Source: Clostridiales bacterium VE202-21 (GTDB lineage Bacteria > Bacillota > Clostridia > Lachnospirales > Lachnospiraceae). Taken from it: 64,000 bases of DNA. This document shows positions 1-8,946 of the stretch, piece by piece; position 1 is the first letter of the stretch; the number at the start of each line of letters is the position of its first letter. The notes under the pieces are model-generated. The model was not told where the DNA came from and searched no databases. It saw nothing but the letters and a program-made list of their open reading frames with translations. The stretch spans positions 1-64,000 of the forward strand of contig BAIF02000001.1 in NCBI GenBank assembly GCA_000509105.1. The letters run 5' to 3'. A program made the translations under genes and the position numbers.

Positions 1-87
1 GGTTCCACATAGGATACCGATCATTCCGGCCACTATAATATAAAGAATATAGATAGCTGCTAACTTCCCGCTCTTATTGTCTTTCAT
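1..87 (-). CDS. N-terminus of an unidentified membrane protein (partial)
   Basis: An ATG at 85-87 on the minus strand opens a frame of 29 codons that runs off the left edge. The N-terminus is short and polar (MKDNKSGK), followed by a hydrophobic stretch (LAAIYILYIIVAGMIGILCG) typical of a first membrane helix. A purine-rich GGGACGAG lies upstream of the start. The fragment is too short to name; an inner-membrane transporter is likely because an aromatic-acid gene cluster follows, but that is inference. Confidence 0.55.
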   Translation of the reverse strand, partial: MKDNKSGKLAAIYILYIIVAGMIGILCGT

Positions 88-1100
88 TTTTCTCGTCCCT
101 TTCTAAAGCCTATATGCAGTTATCTTTCAAATATAAGATTCCTCACCCTCTCCCATTTTATACTTTTTAGACGTCTATATTAATATGATCATATTCTAAC
201 ATTTTCAATATGCAGTAAATAGTAAATTATGCTCACTTCATATCGAAGAAATTTGTTTAAAATTAGGACATCACGCCTTTTCGAGTGTGATATTCTTGTT
301 AAAATGTAACAACGCTCGCAAAGTATAGCTTCTTATTATATAGTAAACATTATATAATACTCTGCTTACTTCGGTCACCTTGTTGGTAATTTTATTTTAG
401 TACATTTTATCTGATAGATCAATTCAATTTATAATAAAAATCATTCCATAATAGAATGATTGTTACTGTTCAGACCGTGCCATGCACCCCGCTGCACGAC
501 ATCGGAGCCGATGATGTGATGGTCTCAGGTAGGTGCCGTTACTGTGCAAGCCCACAGGGTGTGAACAGTAACGTATGATTTATAAGGAGTATTCCATACC
601 ACGCCCTATCTGATCCACAGGCAAAACAGCCCAATCCTCACTCACTGCTTAGGCAGGCATGTTTCATACTTCCAAGTTAAATATATGGCTTGATAGAAAT
701 AGGTCGGAGACTTTACTTTAAGTTCCGGCCTATTACATATTCTATAATAATCTATCCTGTATGAACCTGCCGGTTTATCTAAAAATAGGCACGGTTCAAG
801 ACCCTGCGCATATATAACGGCCCGTCCACATTTCATTGTGCATTTTGTTTAATAAACAGCAAGAGCTCTATTAATTATTATATATTTTTCCATGCATTCG
901 GCGCAATTCTCATTTGTACATAGTATTATTCCATAATCGAATTGCATGCATAATGGCACTTTTATATAATACTTAATATATGAAGAACTTTCTACTGTCT
1001 GATTTTATTCTATTTGCTTAAGTATTATTTAGGAATATCACATCATATAATTTAGTATACACAGGAAACTTATCACGCATGAATCACGGAGGTACGGTCT
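88..1100. other. 1-kb intergenic region, no convincing gene
   Basis: The AT-rich stretch separates the divergent left-edge gene and the LysR gene at 1101. It contains a palindromic element at 462-572 (listed separately). The only open frame of note, minus strand 642-836, has no recognisable domain and no clear ribosome binding site. Promoters for both flanking genes must lie here. Confidence 0.6.
462..572. repeat. Dispersed palindromic element, GTTACTGT family
   Basis: GTTACTGTTCA at 462 and GTTACTGTGCA at 538 both face a single inverted arm, TGTGAACAGTAAC, ending at 572. The inner hairpin (538-572) resembles the intergenic palindromes at 9636-9669 and 53519-53553 in arm length, loop size of about 10 bases and core sequence. 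There is no T-run, so it is not a typical terminator. Confidence 0.6.
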
Positions 1101-2006
1101 ATGACCCTTTCGCAGATAATGTATTTTTTAGCGGTTGTAAAATACAAAACCTTTACACAGGCAAGTGATGAACTGTACATATCTCAATCTTCTTTATCCA
1201 AACAAATTAAAGCACTAGAACTTGAACTTGGACATACTCTTTTTAACAGAGAAGCGAAAGAAAATACTTTAACTGCTGAAGGTGAGCGTTTTTTAGTCTA
1301 TGCAAACAAGTTTTCCAAAGATTATGCCGCTATGATGTCCGACTTAAACCAAATGAATGGTGATTCCTACAAAAGCCCATTGGTTTTAGGTGTGCTGCCC
1401 ATTATCAATGAGTATAATCTAAACGATGATATTGTTTTATTTCAAAAGTTAATTGCTTCTTCCAACAGCTATGTGAACCTGCTCGAAAGAGAGCAGGAAG
1501 AACTGGTAAATATGCTCCAGTTCAGACAGATCGATGCCGCTATCATCCGCATGGATTCACTGGATTTGTCCAAATATGAATATATTACATACATGGAGGA
1601 ACCGTTGGTGATTATATATCCCGACCAGATGGAAGAACTGAATAAAGAATATGTCACGCTGGAGGAACTCGCCGATTATCCAATTATATGCTTTGACAAA
1701 TCCTCCTCACTTCACAGAACCATTAAACATCTTTTCCACGAAAGAGGACTGTATCCAAAGTTCTCTTATATTTTTAAACATCATGAGCAGATTCTGTCCA
1801 TGGTAAATGCAAATTTTGGCGTTGCTGTTATTCCCGGCAATTTAGTATCCACCTCAATGTTTCCCAATATCAGGGTTACACACTTTAAGAAGCCTGTCAC
1901 ATCAAAGATCTGTCTGGTGCGACCCAAAAATGTACCTATTACAGAGCCTTTGAATCTGCTCTTTCAGTATTTCGAGTCAACTTATCATGAGGCGAACAAA
2001 GAATAA
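1101..2006 (+). CDS. LysR-family transcriptional regulator
   Basis: The 301-aa product has the usual LysR length. An N-terminal winged helix-turn-helix covers about residues 1-60 (QIMYFLAVVKYKTFTQASDE, then SQSSLSKQIKALE), followed by a periplasmic-binding-like effector domain to the C-terminus. The ATG is preceded by GGAGGT. The gene converges on the decarboxylase operon ending at 2251, and a hairpin lies between them. Family members typically sense a small metabolite of the pathway they control. An aromatic acid is a plausible ligand here by context only, since a second LysR gene sits at the operon's promoter end and is the better candidate regulator. Confidence 0.9.
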   Translation: MTLSQIMYFLAVVKYKTFTQASDELYISQSSLSKQIKALELELGHTLFNREAKENTLTAEGERFLVYANKFSKDYAAMMSDLNQMNGDSYKSPLVLGVLPIINEYNLNDDIVLFQKLIASSNSYVNLLEREQEELVNMLQFRQIDAAIIRMDSLDLSKYEYITYMEEPLVIIYPDQMEELNKEYVTLEELADYPIICFDKSSSLHRTIKHLFHERGLYPKFSYIFKHHEQILSMVNANFGVAVIPGNLVSTSMFPNIRVTHFKKPVTSKICLVRPKNVPITEPLNLLFQYFESTYHEANKE

Positions 2007-2185
2007 TGCCGTGGTTCTTATGATCACATTATAGCAGAGGATTTCTAGGATTTCCAACATTAAAATCTGCAAATTTGTATGAAATCCTGCACTTTCGGGA
2101 GATTTGTCTGGGAGTGTCGGGAAAACATACAGAATTAAAATATTTGATTGGAGCTTTTTCCCCATTTTTTATGATTCTCTATAAC

Positions 2186-2215
2186 AGGGTGTGACCTGCA
2201 TTACTTTCACACCCT
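2186..2215. terminator. Hairpin between convergent LysR and lpdD genes
   Basis: GGGTGTGA (2187-2194) pairs with TCACACCC (2207-2214) around a 12-base loop. T-rich sequence follows on the plus strand (ttccgcctttctc) and the minus-strand side reads into AT-rich sequence. It sits where two genes converge and probably ends both transcripts. Confidence 0.5.
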
Positions 2216-2250
2216 TCCGCCTTTCTCTCCCGGTACTTAGCTAAAGATAT

Positions 2251-2616
2251 CTATTCGCTTTCCTCCCCGAGCAGCCTCTGCAGTAGATCTCCGCACTTCT
2301 CAAGGACGATCTCGAGCTGCTCTGGCCTAAGCTTTTCCACATGGATTCCGCACGAACATACTACCGTACAATTTTGGGCCTTCGCCAACGCTTCCGAAAA
2401 CAGCCGGGCGATGATATCATCTTTATGTCCTGCCCCAGTAAGTACTGAGGTAGTAACCCCGATGCCTTCACCTGTAAGGCTCGGCCTGGCAACCGTCATC
2501 ACAACACTGCCTGCGTGCGGTGTGTCCCCGCCATATACAGCCAAAGTATAATCTTTGCCCATCCGTATGGCTTCACAAATAATAGAAAGGCCGTCAAATA
2601 ATTCTTCTTTTAACAC
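2251..2616 (-). CDS. LpdD-type small subunit of a UbiD-family decarboxylase
   Basis: The product of about 121 aa matches the size and position of the LpdD subunit encoded with gallate decarboxylase in lactobacilli. Family knowledge suggests a role in cofactor handling or assembly of the UbiD-type enzyme rather than catalysis. Visible motifs are a Gly-rich core (TGEGIGVTTSVLTGAGHKDD) and a Cys pair (VVCSCGIHVEK). The chosen start is GTG at 2616, which overlaps the ubiX stop and follows GGGAG closely. An ATG at 2637 would add seven residues but lacks a visible ribosome binding site. It is the last gene of the minus-strand operon. Naming rests on context plus recognition of the family. Confidence 0.75.
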   Translation of the reverse strand: MLKEELFDGLSIICEAIRMGKDYTLAVYGGDTPHAGSVVMTVARPSLTGEGIGVTTSVLTGAGHKDDIIARLFSEALAKAQNCTVVCSCGIHVEKLRPEQLEIVLEKCGDLLQRLLGEESE

Positions 2617-3182
2617 TCTTCTCCCGCCCCCATCCACGGCACGAATTTGTCATAGGTGATCCCGAACTGCATCAGCACTTTTCCAACAATATGGTTTATC
2701 TGATCCGCAATCGTCCCAGGCCGGTTATAAAATGTCAGCAGCGGCGGAACAATCACACACCCCATGTCTGCCGCCTTCTTTAGATTTCTGATATGGATCT
2801 TGCCCAATGGCATCTCTCTGGGAACAAGAACGACTTTGCGCCCCTCCTTCATACAGACATCAGCTGCGCGGAGAATCAGATTCTCCGCATATCCCGCCGC
2901 AATTCCGGCAAGCGTCTTCATACTGCACGGCATGATAATCATGCCGTCAGTCACAAAAGAGCCGCTGGATATACAGGCCGCCATATTATGCTCATCATGA
3001 ATATGATCTGCTATTTTCACTAACTCTTCTATCGGAATGCTGCTCTCCAGTTCCCAGGTAATCCTTGCCGCCTCACTCAAAATTAAGTGCACTTCACAGT
3101 CTTCTATACTTTTCAACGCCTTTAACAGGTAGCAGCTCATCTCCACACCTGTGGCCCCGCATACTCCTACTGTTATTCTCAT
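2610..3182 (-). CDS. UbiX-family flavin prenyltransferase (LpdB type)
   Basis: The 190-aa protein is of standard UbiX length. It should prenylate FMN with dimethylallyl phosphate to make the prenyl-FMN cofactor used by the UbiD-type enzyme encoded in the same operon. Hallmarks are the N-terminal nucleotide-binding loop VGVCGATG, the SMKTLAGIAAGYAENLI segment, VLVPREMPL and the C-terminal PPLLTFYNRPGTI region. The start ATG overlaps the stop of the benE-like gene (ATGA), and its end overlaps lpdD, showing translational coupling. Having a dedicated UbiX beside the decarboxylase is typical of aromatic-acid loci. Confidence 0.92.
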   Translation of the reverse strand: MRITVGVCGATGVEMSCYLLKALKSIEDCEVHLILSEAARITWELESSIPIEELVKIADHIHDEHNMAACISSGSFVTDGMIIMPCSMKTLAGIAAGYAENLILRAADVCMKEGRKVVLVPREMPLGKIHIRNLKKAADMGCVIVPPLLTFYNRPGTIADQINHIVGKVLMQFGITYDKFVPWMGAGEEC

Positions 3183-4408
3183 GCTGCCACCACTGCCTTT
3201 TTAAAGTCTTTACGGTCGCAAATCAATGAAACAAGCACGCCGAACACCAGCGCCCAGAATGCGCTTCCGATATTTAAAATGCTTACGCCGGACACACCAA
3301 TGATCAGGGAAAAGAAGGCGCCGGTTTTGTACCGCCCGCTTTTAAAGCCATCCCGGAATGCACCGATCAGGACATTAATCATGGCAAGGCCTGCAACCGT
3401 ATACACAAGGCTTAACGGAATCAGATTGATAAATGCCATGGCAAAAGAACTAAGTACGCCAAACACGATAAAGATTGCGCCATTGACAACCGACGCCGCA
3501 TATCTGCCCTCCTTTGGACCGGATTCTTCCGAAGCACAGATTGCCGTCATGGGCCCTGCAATATTGGCATTATGTCCACCAAACAGACCTGTGCAGATTC
3601 CTCCGATACCACTTAAAATTGTCATACTGTTGGCTGGCACCTTATAGCCCTTTGCCTCCATAACGCCCATTGCCTGTGCCCCTTCCGCACCGATTACCAA
3701 AGCTGCAATCGGAACCGCACATGACAGGATCAGAGATGGCTCGAAGGAAGGTTTTACAATGTGGGGGGCAATATATGTGATTTCATTCATAGAGCCGCTG
3801 AATCCGCCAGTTACAACCACTGTAACAATACCGACAATCAATGCTGCCAGTACACCCGGAAACTTCTTAATAAAACATGGTACAATAAAAAATGCCAGCA
3901 CTGCCAGACCGCATATTAACGTATCTGACTGTGTATATGTAACGATATTCACGCCAAACTTCAGCATACACCCTGCCACCATCGCCATTACGATTTCCAT
4001 CGGCAATATTTTAATAATCTTCCCGACCAGGCCAGTCAGACCCAATATTAAAACGATGATACCAGCCAGAATGAACGCCCCTGCAGCCTGCGGGAACGTA
4101 TATCCTGCAAGAGCCGTAGCCATCAATGTCGCCGCCGAAATTGCATAGGCGCCGCAGATCGGCATTTTATAATACAGCGACAAAAAACAGCCGATCAATC
4201 CGCCGAACACATAGATGCCAAACAGCCAGCTTGCCGTGTCCCTGGCAGAGAAGCCAACAGTAGTTGCTGCGCTGATAACAACCATTGCAGGTCCTGTACA
4301 CCCGAAAATGGACGCAATCAGTCCGCTGCCAATTGTGCCCGCATTTAAACTTTTCGGCAAATCTTTAAGGCCCGCCCTTAGTCCAGGCCCTTCTTCTATA
4401 AATTTCAT
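3179..4408 (-). CDS. BenE-family aromatic acid/H+ symporter
   Basis: The 409-aa polytopic membrane protein has about 11-12 hydrophobic segments. It resembles benzoate/H+ symporter BenE, with the early GCTGPAMVVISAA stretch, YYKMPICGAYAISAATLM and the LPMEIVMAMVAGCMLKFG segment matching that family. It probably imports the aromatic acid decarboxylated by the UbiD enzyme, or exchanges acid for product. It lies second in the operon, 124 bases after ubiD, and overlaps ubiX by four bases. The intergenic gap before it holds a GCAGGCTT/AAGCCTGC hairpin without a T-run on the coding strand. Substrate assignment is inference from the neighbours. Confidence 0.85.
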   Translation of the reverse strand: MKFIEEGPGLRAGLKDLPKSLNAGTIGSGLIASIFGCTGPAMVVISAATTVGFSARDTASWLFGIYVFGGLIGCFLSLYYKMPICGAYAISAATLMATALAGYTFPQAAGAFILAGIIVLILGLTGLVGKIIKILPMEIVMAMVAGCMLKFGVNIVTYTQSDTLICGLAVLAFFIVPCFIKKFPGVLAALIVGIVTVVVTGGFSGSMNEITYIAPHIVKPSFEPSLILSCAVPIAALVIGAEGAQAMGVMEAKGYKVPANSMTILSGIGGICTGLFGGHNANIAGPMTAICASEESGPKEGRYAASVVNGAIFIVFGVLSSFAMAFINLIPLSLVYTVAGLAMINVLIGAFRDGFKSGRYKTGAFFSLIIGVSGVSILNIGSAFWALVFGVLVSLICDRKDFKKAVVAA

Positions 4409-4464
4409 GATTACCCTCCTAAATAAGTATTGATTTCTTTCCTCTTTTTTCTGCGGAGTATACG

Positions 4465-4489
4465 GCAGGCTTTTATAACCTAAGCCTGC
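4465..4489 (-). other. Intercistronic hairpin between ubiD and benE genes
   Basis: GCAGGCTT (4465-4472) and AAGCCTGC (4482-4489) form an 8-bp stem with a 9-base loop inside the operon. On the transcribed strand it is followed by A-rich sequence rather than T, so it more likely stabilises the upstream ubiD message than terminates it. Confidence 0.4.
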
Positions 4490-4532
4490 AATATTCCCCG
4501 CGGTCTCTTAAAATTTTTATCCCTTTATAATC

Positions 4533-6002
4533 TTAAAATCCATATTTTTTCCAGTTCTCAAGTACATGCTTCTGCAGTTCCTCTGGATATCCTCTGAAGG
4601 ATGCTTCTACAGGCTGCTGCTCTTTCGGCCACTTGTGGAAAGGTGTCAGGCAGTTATAAATAACCCGGGTAGAAACGGATTTGCTCTTCTCATCCGCACT
4701 TAAATATGCAACAAGCGGGAAGATGTACTGATCCGGTATCACAATCCTTCTGTCCGGATGATGTCTGGTAGCTATTGCCCATACAAGCTGTTTCAGATCA
4801 CTTGGATCAATGTCGTCATCCACAACCACGACCTTTGGCATATAGGACCCACCTTTTGATGCAAATACAGCCTTTCCGATCTCCAGAGCCAGCTGCTCAT
4901 CGTCTTCTGTCTGTCGGTTTCTGTCTACGGAAACAACGAACCAGTGGGTTGCGGTCTCCATAGGAATGAAGCATTCCTTTATCGGGAATCCCTGTTTCTG
5001 CAGTACATTCTGAATGCTTGCCGCAATACTGATTCCCCAGTTGGTGTGATTTTCTTCAGTAGGAACGCCTGCCACACACAGCGGCATAATCGGATTATCC
5101 CGGTATGTCATAGCGGACGCCTTAAAGCACGGAACTGTCTTGCTGCGGCCTGACCATACATATCCGCCATACTCACCCATCGGGCCTTCCGGAACCATCT
5201 CATCCAGAGATGCAAAGCCTTCAATTATAATCTCAGAAGAAGCAGGTACAAGTAAATCATTTGTCTCACACTTGACCACATCAACAGCTTCACCATACCA
5301 GCCGCCGATCATTTCACCCTCATTCACTCCGGAAGGAAGCGGATATCCTGCGATCATAGCAATGGCAGGATCTACGCCCAGACAAAGTGCATATGGCATT
5401 TCCTTGCCAATCTTTTTCCACTCGGCATAAATCTTACCAAAATCCTGTGTCGGAATTACCACACCGGCAATGGTCTGCGGTCCGTCAAGCATTGCACGTG
5501 ATATAGCCCAGTTAACCCATGAGCCATCTGGTGTCTGAGCAATGAAAATTCCATAAGTATTGATGTAACGCCCTCCGTCTCCATAATGAATGTGAGGCAC
5601 CGGAAGCTTTGTCAGGTCAATCTCTTCGCCAAACAGCTTGTTTTGCTTACATGCGCCTGTTTCAACAAGACGCGGGGCAATGGGCTCTACATCCGGAAGG
5701 CGTGACCATTTTTCAACAAGTGCAGGGCCAGAAGTATCAGCAGGCAATCCAAGAGAAAGTGCCACACGTTTAAATGGATGTTCCTTATCAGGGCTCAACC
5801 CCACCGGCGCTCCCAGTACCTCAAATCCTGGTGTGCATTCCTTAATATTCTTAAAAAGAGGAGCCGGTGACGGCAGGTCATAGGCATGTCTGGTAATAGC
5901 GCTCATTTCCATATTCCAGTCCACTTCCTGCTCTACTGTAACAATTTCCCCACACTCCCTCAGCTTTTCCACATATTCCCGGAAACTTTTAATTGGCTGC
6001 AT
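4533..6002 (-). CDS. UbiD-family prenyl-FMN decarboxylase (gallate/protocatechuate type, LpdC-like)
   Basis: The 489-aa product has the typical length of UbiD/LpdC enzymes, which decarboxylate (hetero)aromatic or acrylic acids non-oxidatively using prenyl-FMN. The residues expected at the active site are visible: Asn164 and Arg169 (VNWAISRAM), and the paired Glu272 and Glu277 in PEGPMGEYGGY, spaced as in characterised UbiD proteins. It is the first gene of the operon with benE-, ubiX- and lpdD-like genes, the same set that surrounds gallate or protocatechuate decarboxylation in other Firmicutes. The start is an ATG after a GGAGGA-type site. The substrate cannot be fixed from sequence; a hydroxybenzoate is most likely. 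Confidence 0.9.
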   Translation of the reverse strand: MQPIKSFREYVEKLRECGEIVTVEQEVDWNMEMSAITRHAYDLPSPAPLFKNIKECTPGFEVLGAPVGLSPDKEHPFKRVALSLGLPADTSGPALVEKWSRLPDVEPIAPRLVETGACKQNKLFGEEIDLTKLPVPHIHYGDGGRYINTYGIFIAQTPDGSWVNWAISRAMLDGPQTIAGVVIPTQDFGKIYAEWKKIGKEMPYALCLGVDPAIAMIAGYPLPSGVNEGEMIGGWYGEAVDVVKCETNDLLVPASSEIIIEGFASLDEMVPEGPMGEYGGYVWSGRSKTVPCFKASAMTYRDNPIMPLCVAGVPTEENHTNWGISIAASIQNVLQKQGFPIKECFIPMETATHWFVVSVDRNRQTEDDEQLALEIGKAVFASKGGSYMPKVVVVDDDIDPSDLKQLVWAIATRHHPDRRIVIPDQYIFPLVAYLSADEKSKSVSTRVIYNCLTPFHKWPKEQQPVEASFRGYPEELQKHVLENWKKYGF

Positions 6003-6093
6003 AAAATTTGTCCTCCTTTAAAATTGAATTTGTTTGTTGATTAAATAGTATCATCCACACAGACAAATGAACACTTTACATATTTTATCGTTT

Positions 6094-6142
6094 CATAACC
6101 AAAATCAATAGTTCATAAATTTTATGGAAGCATAACTAAAAT
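6094..6142. promoter_or_regulatory. Candidate LysR-type operator at the ubiD promoter
   Basis: CATAACCAAAAT (6094-6105) recurs as CATAACTAAAAT (6131-6142), 37 bases apart, about 95 bases upstream of the ubiD start. AT-rich sequence able to act as a -10 element overlaps. The position is right for an activator site, but binding is inferred. Confidence 0.4.
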
Positions 6143-6324
6143 TTATACCTTTTTTACTGCAGCGTATCTGCAGTTCTGCCCGCAAAGCGCCAGTCTATGA
6201 GGAATTGCTGGGAATCTCCTATTCTGACCGCTGCTGCCGGGCCGTCCCCTGAACACTGATCTGGGAACGTTCCCCATCTGCACCGCAATGATCACTCTGG
6301 AAAAAACAGTTCTGGTATGCTATC

Positions 6325-6374
6325 CTAAATTCGTAAGAAATAGCAGCAGTATACGATTCTAAGTTCTTAAGAAA
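6325..6374. promoter_or_regulatory. Direct repeats upstream of LysR, candidate autoregulatory site
   Basis: CTAAATTCGTAAGAAA (6325-6340) and CTAAGTTCTTAAGAAA (6359-6374) differ at two positions and are 34 bases apart, about three helical turns. The second contains the palindrome TTCTTAAGAA. They end about 70 bases before the LysR start. Confidence 0.45.
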
Positions 6375-6445
6375 CACACACCATGTACGATATTTAATTC
6401 GCAGGGAACAAAATCACCAGATACAAAGGACGAGGGGGAAATAGA

Positions 6446-7360
6446 ATGAACAGCAACCAATTGTACCATTTTAAGACGATTGCGGAATGCGGCAACATCA
6501 CCAAAGCGGCTGAAGTGCTCTACATCACACAGCCAGCCTTAAGCACATCCTTAAGGAAGCTGGAGGAAGAGGTTGCAAGACCGCTGTTCATACGAGAGGG
6601 CCGGAATCTCAGATTAACAGAGAATGGCAAGGTTCTGCTAAACTATGCCCAGATCGTCACAGACGCCATTGAGCGTGCGGAGGAATACTTTAGTGTACAC
6701 GAGGATTCCCAATCGGTGAACCTGTACCGCATAGGCGGTGTGGCGGGAAACCTGCTGACCGAAGAATGTTTTACCATGGAAGGTTTCCGTCTGAACTGTC
6801 TGCTTGTCTCCAACCAGGATCTCGTCAGAATTGCTTCGTCCGGTGTTGCAGATATTATAATCGCAGATGACAGGTACTTAAAAAATGCCGCACATAAGTA
6901 TTCAGAAAAAGAACTGCTTTATCACCAGCACCTAATTCTTTCCGTATTGAAAGATGATCCGCTGGTAAGATTAAACGAGGTAAATGTAAAGGATCTGAAC
7001 GGACTGTCGATGCTAGGACATGTGAATCCGCTGGGATTTGCAGCCTGGATAGATGAGATAAAGCGCGATAACCGCTGTGACTTTGTGAATGAAATTGCAC
7101 TGGACAATATGACATATTTTGCAGAAAGGGATAAACTTCCCTGGCCTGTTTTTATAAGTTCTTTTGGAATCGGAACCGAAAGAGGCAAGGATTATTTTTC
7201 AAAAAGAAAGAGTATTAAAGTAACCGGCAGATATACAGAGCGGGATATTTTCATCTGGTATAACAAAAAAAGCCTGAAACGGCTGAAGCCGCTCATAGAA
7301 AAAATTAAGTCTAATGCTCAAAAAACGCTGGAACTGGATAACGCCTCAGGTTATTTATAG
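6446..7360 (+). CDS. LysR-family transcriptional regulator
   Basis: The 304-aa protein has an N-terminal winged helix-turn-helix (residues 1-60, including ITKAAEVLYITQPALSTSLR and the downstream RPLFIREGRNLRLTENG) and a C-terminal effector-binding domain. The start follows GAGGGGG. It is divergent from the ubiD operon across a region with two sets of direct repeats, the classical arrangement for a LysR regulator and its target. The CoA-transferase gene starts 33 bases downstream and is probably co-transcribed. Control of the decarboxylase operon is inferred from this layout. Confidence 0.9.
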   Translation: MNSNQLYHFKTIAECGNITKAAEVLYITQPALSTSLRKLEEEVARPLFIREGRNLRLTENGKVLLNYAQIVTDAIERAEEYFSVHEDSQSVNLYRIGGVAGNLLTEECFTMEGFRLNCLLVSNQDLVRIASSGVADIIIADDRYLKNAAHKYSEKELLYHQHLILSVLKDDPLVRLNEVNVKDLNGLSMLGHVNPLGFAAWIDEIKRDNRCDFVNEIALDNMTYFAERDKLPWPVFISSFGIGTERGKDYFSKRKSIKVTGRYTERDIFIWYNKKSLKRLKPLIEKIKSNAQKTLELDNASGYL

Positions 7361-7393
7361 ATTCAACCGGTAAATGGAATGCGGGGATAAGAG

Positions 7394-8944
7394 ATGAGTA
7401 TAAGAATCATGACTGCAAAAGAGGCTGTAAAGCTGGTGGAGTCTAATCGGACATTATGTACGGAAGGGTTTGTAGGCGCTGCCCTTGCGGAAGAGCTGCT
7501 TCTGGAACTGCAGAATCGTTACAGAGAAACGGGAAGCCCACGGGATCTGACTCTGATTTATGCCGCAGGTCAGGGAGACGGCGATGAGCGGGGGCTCAAT
7601 CATCTAGGGGAAGAAGGGCTGCTCTCCAGAACCATCGGCGGTCACTGGAACCTGTCGGGCAGATTGCAGAAACTGGCTCTGGAAAATAAGATGGAGGCCT
7701 ATAACCTGCCCCAGGGCGTCATATCCCAAATGTACAGGGATATTGCAGCGGGCAGGCCCACCATTTCCCATGTAGGTCTTGATACCTTTGTGGATCCAAG
7801 GCTGGACGGAGGAAAACTGAATACAGTCACCACAAAAGAAATGGTGAGCCTGATAGAAATTAACGGAAACGAATACTTAAACTATGACCAGCTTCCCCTG
7901 GACTACGCCTTTATCCGGGGAACCTTTGCAGATGAGCGCGGAAATATTTCTATGGAAAAAGAATGTACTAATCTGGGTGTTCTTGCAATTGCAGAAGCGG
8001 TGAAAAACTGCAGCGGAATGGTTATCGTCCAAGTGGAAAATGTAGTCAAAGCAGGGACACTGGATCCCCGTTATGTGAGAATTCCCGGCGCATTGGTCGA
8101 TGTAGTGGTTCCGGTATCTGACAGGAAATACCATATGCAGACCTTTGGGACACAGTTTGATCCGGCTTTATCAGAAACTTCTGCGCTGTCCAGGAGATCC
8201 AAGCCGCTTAAAATGGACATCCGCAAACTGATCGGACGGCGGTGCGTCCTGGAGCTGACGGATGGAACCATTGTGAACCTGGGCATCGGCCTGTCGGAGA
8301 TTGTAGCCGCGGTCGCTTATGAAGAAAGGATTGGAGAGACTGTGACTTTCACAATTGAGGGCGGGGTGACCGGCGGCATGGTCTTATCCGGCATGGACTT
8401 CGGCGCTGCGGCGGCCCCGGAATGTATAATGGATCAGGCCTCTATGTTTGATTTCTATGACGGCGGCGGGCTGGATGAAGCGTTTTTGGGGCTGGCCCAA
8501 TGTGACAGACTGGGAAATATTAATGTCAGTAGATTTGGTTCCAGAATTGCGGGCTGCGGCGGCTTTATCGATATCAGCCAGAACGCGAAAAAAGTGGTGT
8601 TCTGCGGTACCTTTACAGCAAAAAATCTGGAGGTAAAGGCAGTAGACGGAAAGCTTGTTATAGTCAGGGAAGGCGAGATTAACAAATTTGTAAATGAACT
8701 AGTGCAGGTCACTTTCAGCAGTGGGCGGGCGCGCAGATCAGGGCAGGAGATTCTCTATATCACGGAGCGTGCCGTGTTTGAGATGACAGCAGACGGAATT
8801 ATACTTACTGAAATCGCTCCCGGAATAGACTTACAAAAGGATGTGCTTGACCACATGGAATTCCAATGTGCCGTCAGCAAGGACTTAAAATGGATGGATG
8901 CGCGTATTTTCCGGGAAGGAAAAATGGGGCTTGCGCCCCATTAA
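7394..8944 (+). CDS. Family I acyl-CoA:acetate/propionate CoA-transferase (YdiF/Pct-like)
   Basis: The 516-aa protein is a fusion of the alpha and beta halves found in family I CoA-transferases such as propionate CoA-transferase. The N-terminal half carries TEGFVGAALAEELLLEL and the glycine-rich SRTIGGHWN segment. In the C-terminal half the presumed catalytic Glu322 lies in TIEGGVTGG, where the family forms its glutamyl-CoA intermediate, followed by SMFDFYDGGGLD. It moves CoA between a short-chain acyl-CoA and a free acid. It follows the LysR gene on the same strand. A role in activating an aromatic or short-chain acid of this locus is possible but not shown by the sequence. Confidence 0.85.
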   Translation: MSIRIMTAKEAVKLVESNRTLCTEGFVGAALAEELLLELQNRYRETGSPRDLTLIYAAGQGDGDERGLNHLGEEGLLSRTIGGHWNLSGRLQKLALENKMEAYNLPQGVISQMYRDIAAGRPTISHVGLDTFVDPRLDGGKLNTVTTKEMVSLIEINGNEYLNYDQLPLDYAFIRGTFADERGNISMEKECTNLGVLAIAEAVKNCSGMVIVQVENVVKAGTLDPRYVRIPGALVDVVVPVSDRKYHMQTFGTQFDPALSETSALSRRSKPLKMDIRKLIGRRCVLELTDGTIVNLGIGLSEIVAAVAYEERIGETVTFTIEGGVTGGMVLSGMDFGAAAAPECIMDQASMFDFYDGGGLDEAFLGLAQCDRLGNINVSRFGSRIAGCGGFIDISQNAKKVVFCGTFTAKNLEVKAVDGKLVIVREGEINKFVNELVQVTFSSGRARRSGQEILYITERAVFEMTADGIILTEIAPGIDLQKDVLDHMEFQCAVSKDLKWMDARIFREGKMGLAPH

Positions 8945-8946
8945 TC

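Larger units (their letters stand above)
6003..6445. other. Divergent promoter region, ubiD operon and LysR
   Basis: The 443-base region separates the divergent ubiD and LysR genes. Two sets of direct repeats occur: CATAACCAAAAT/CATAACTAAAAT near ubiD and CTAAGTTCTTAAGAAA-type repeats near LysR (both listed). The GC-richer middle part (about 6150-6300) shows no recognisable gene. Confidence 0.6.

Noticed and set aside
642..836. 64-aa open frame on the minus strand in the 1-kb intergenic region
   Set aside because: No ribosome binding site, no recognisable domain, unusual composition and it lies in a promoter region.
3279..4148. Long plus-strand frames opposite the BenE-like gene
   Set aside because: They are antisense shadows of a hydrophobic protein; the compositions (Ile, Thr, Pro-rich) are typical of that artefact.
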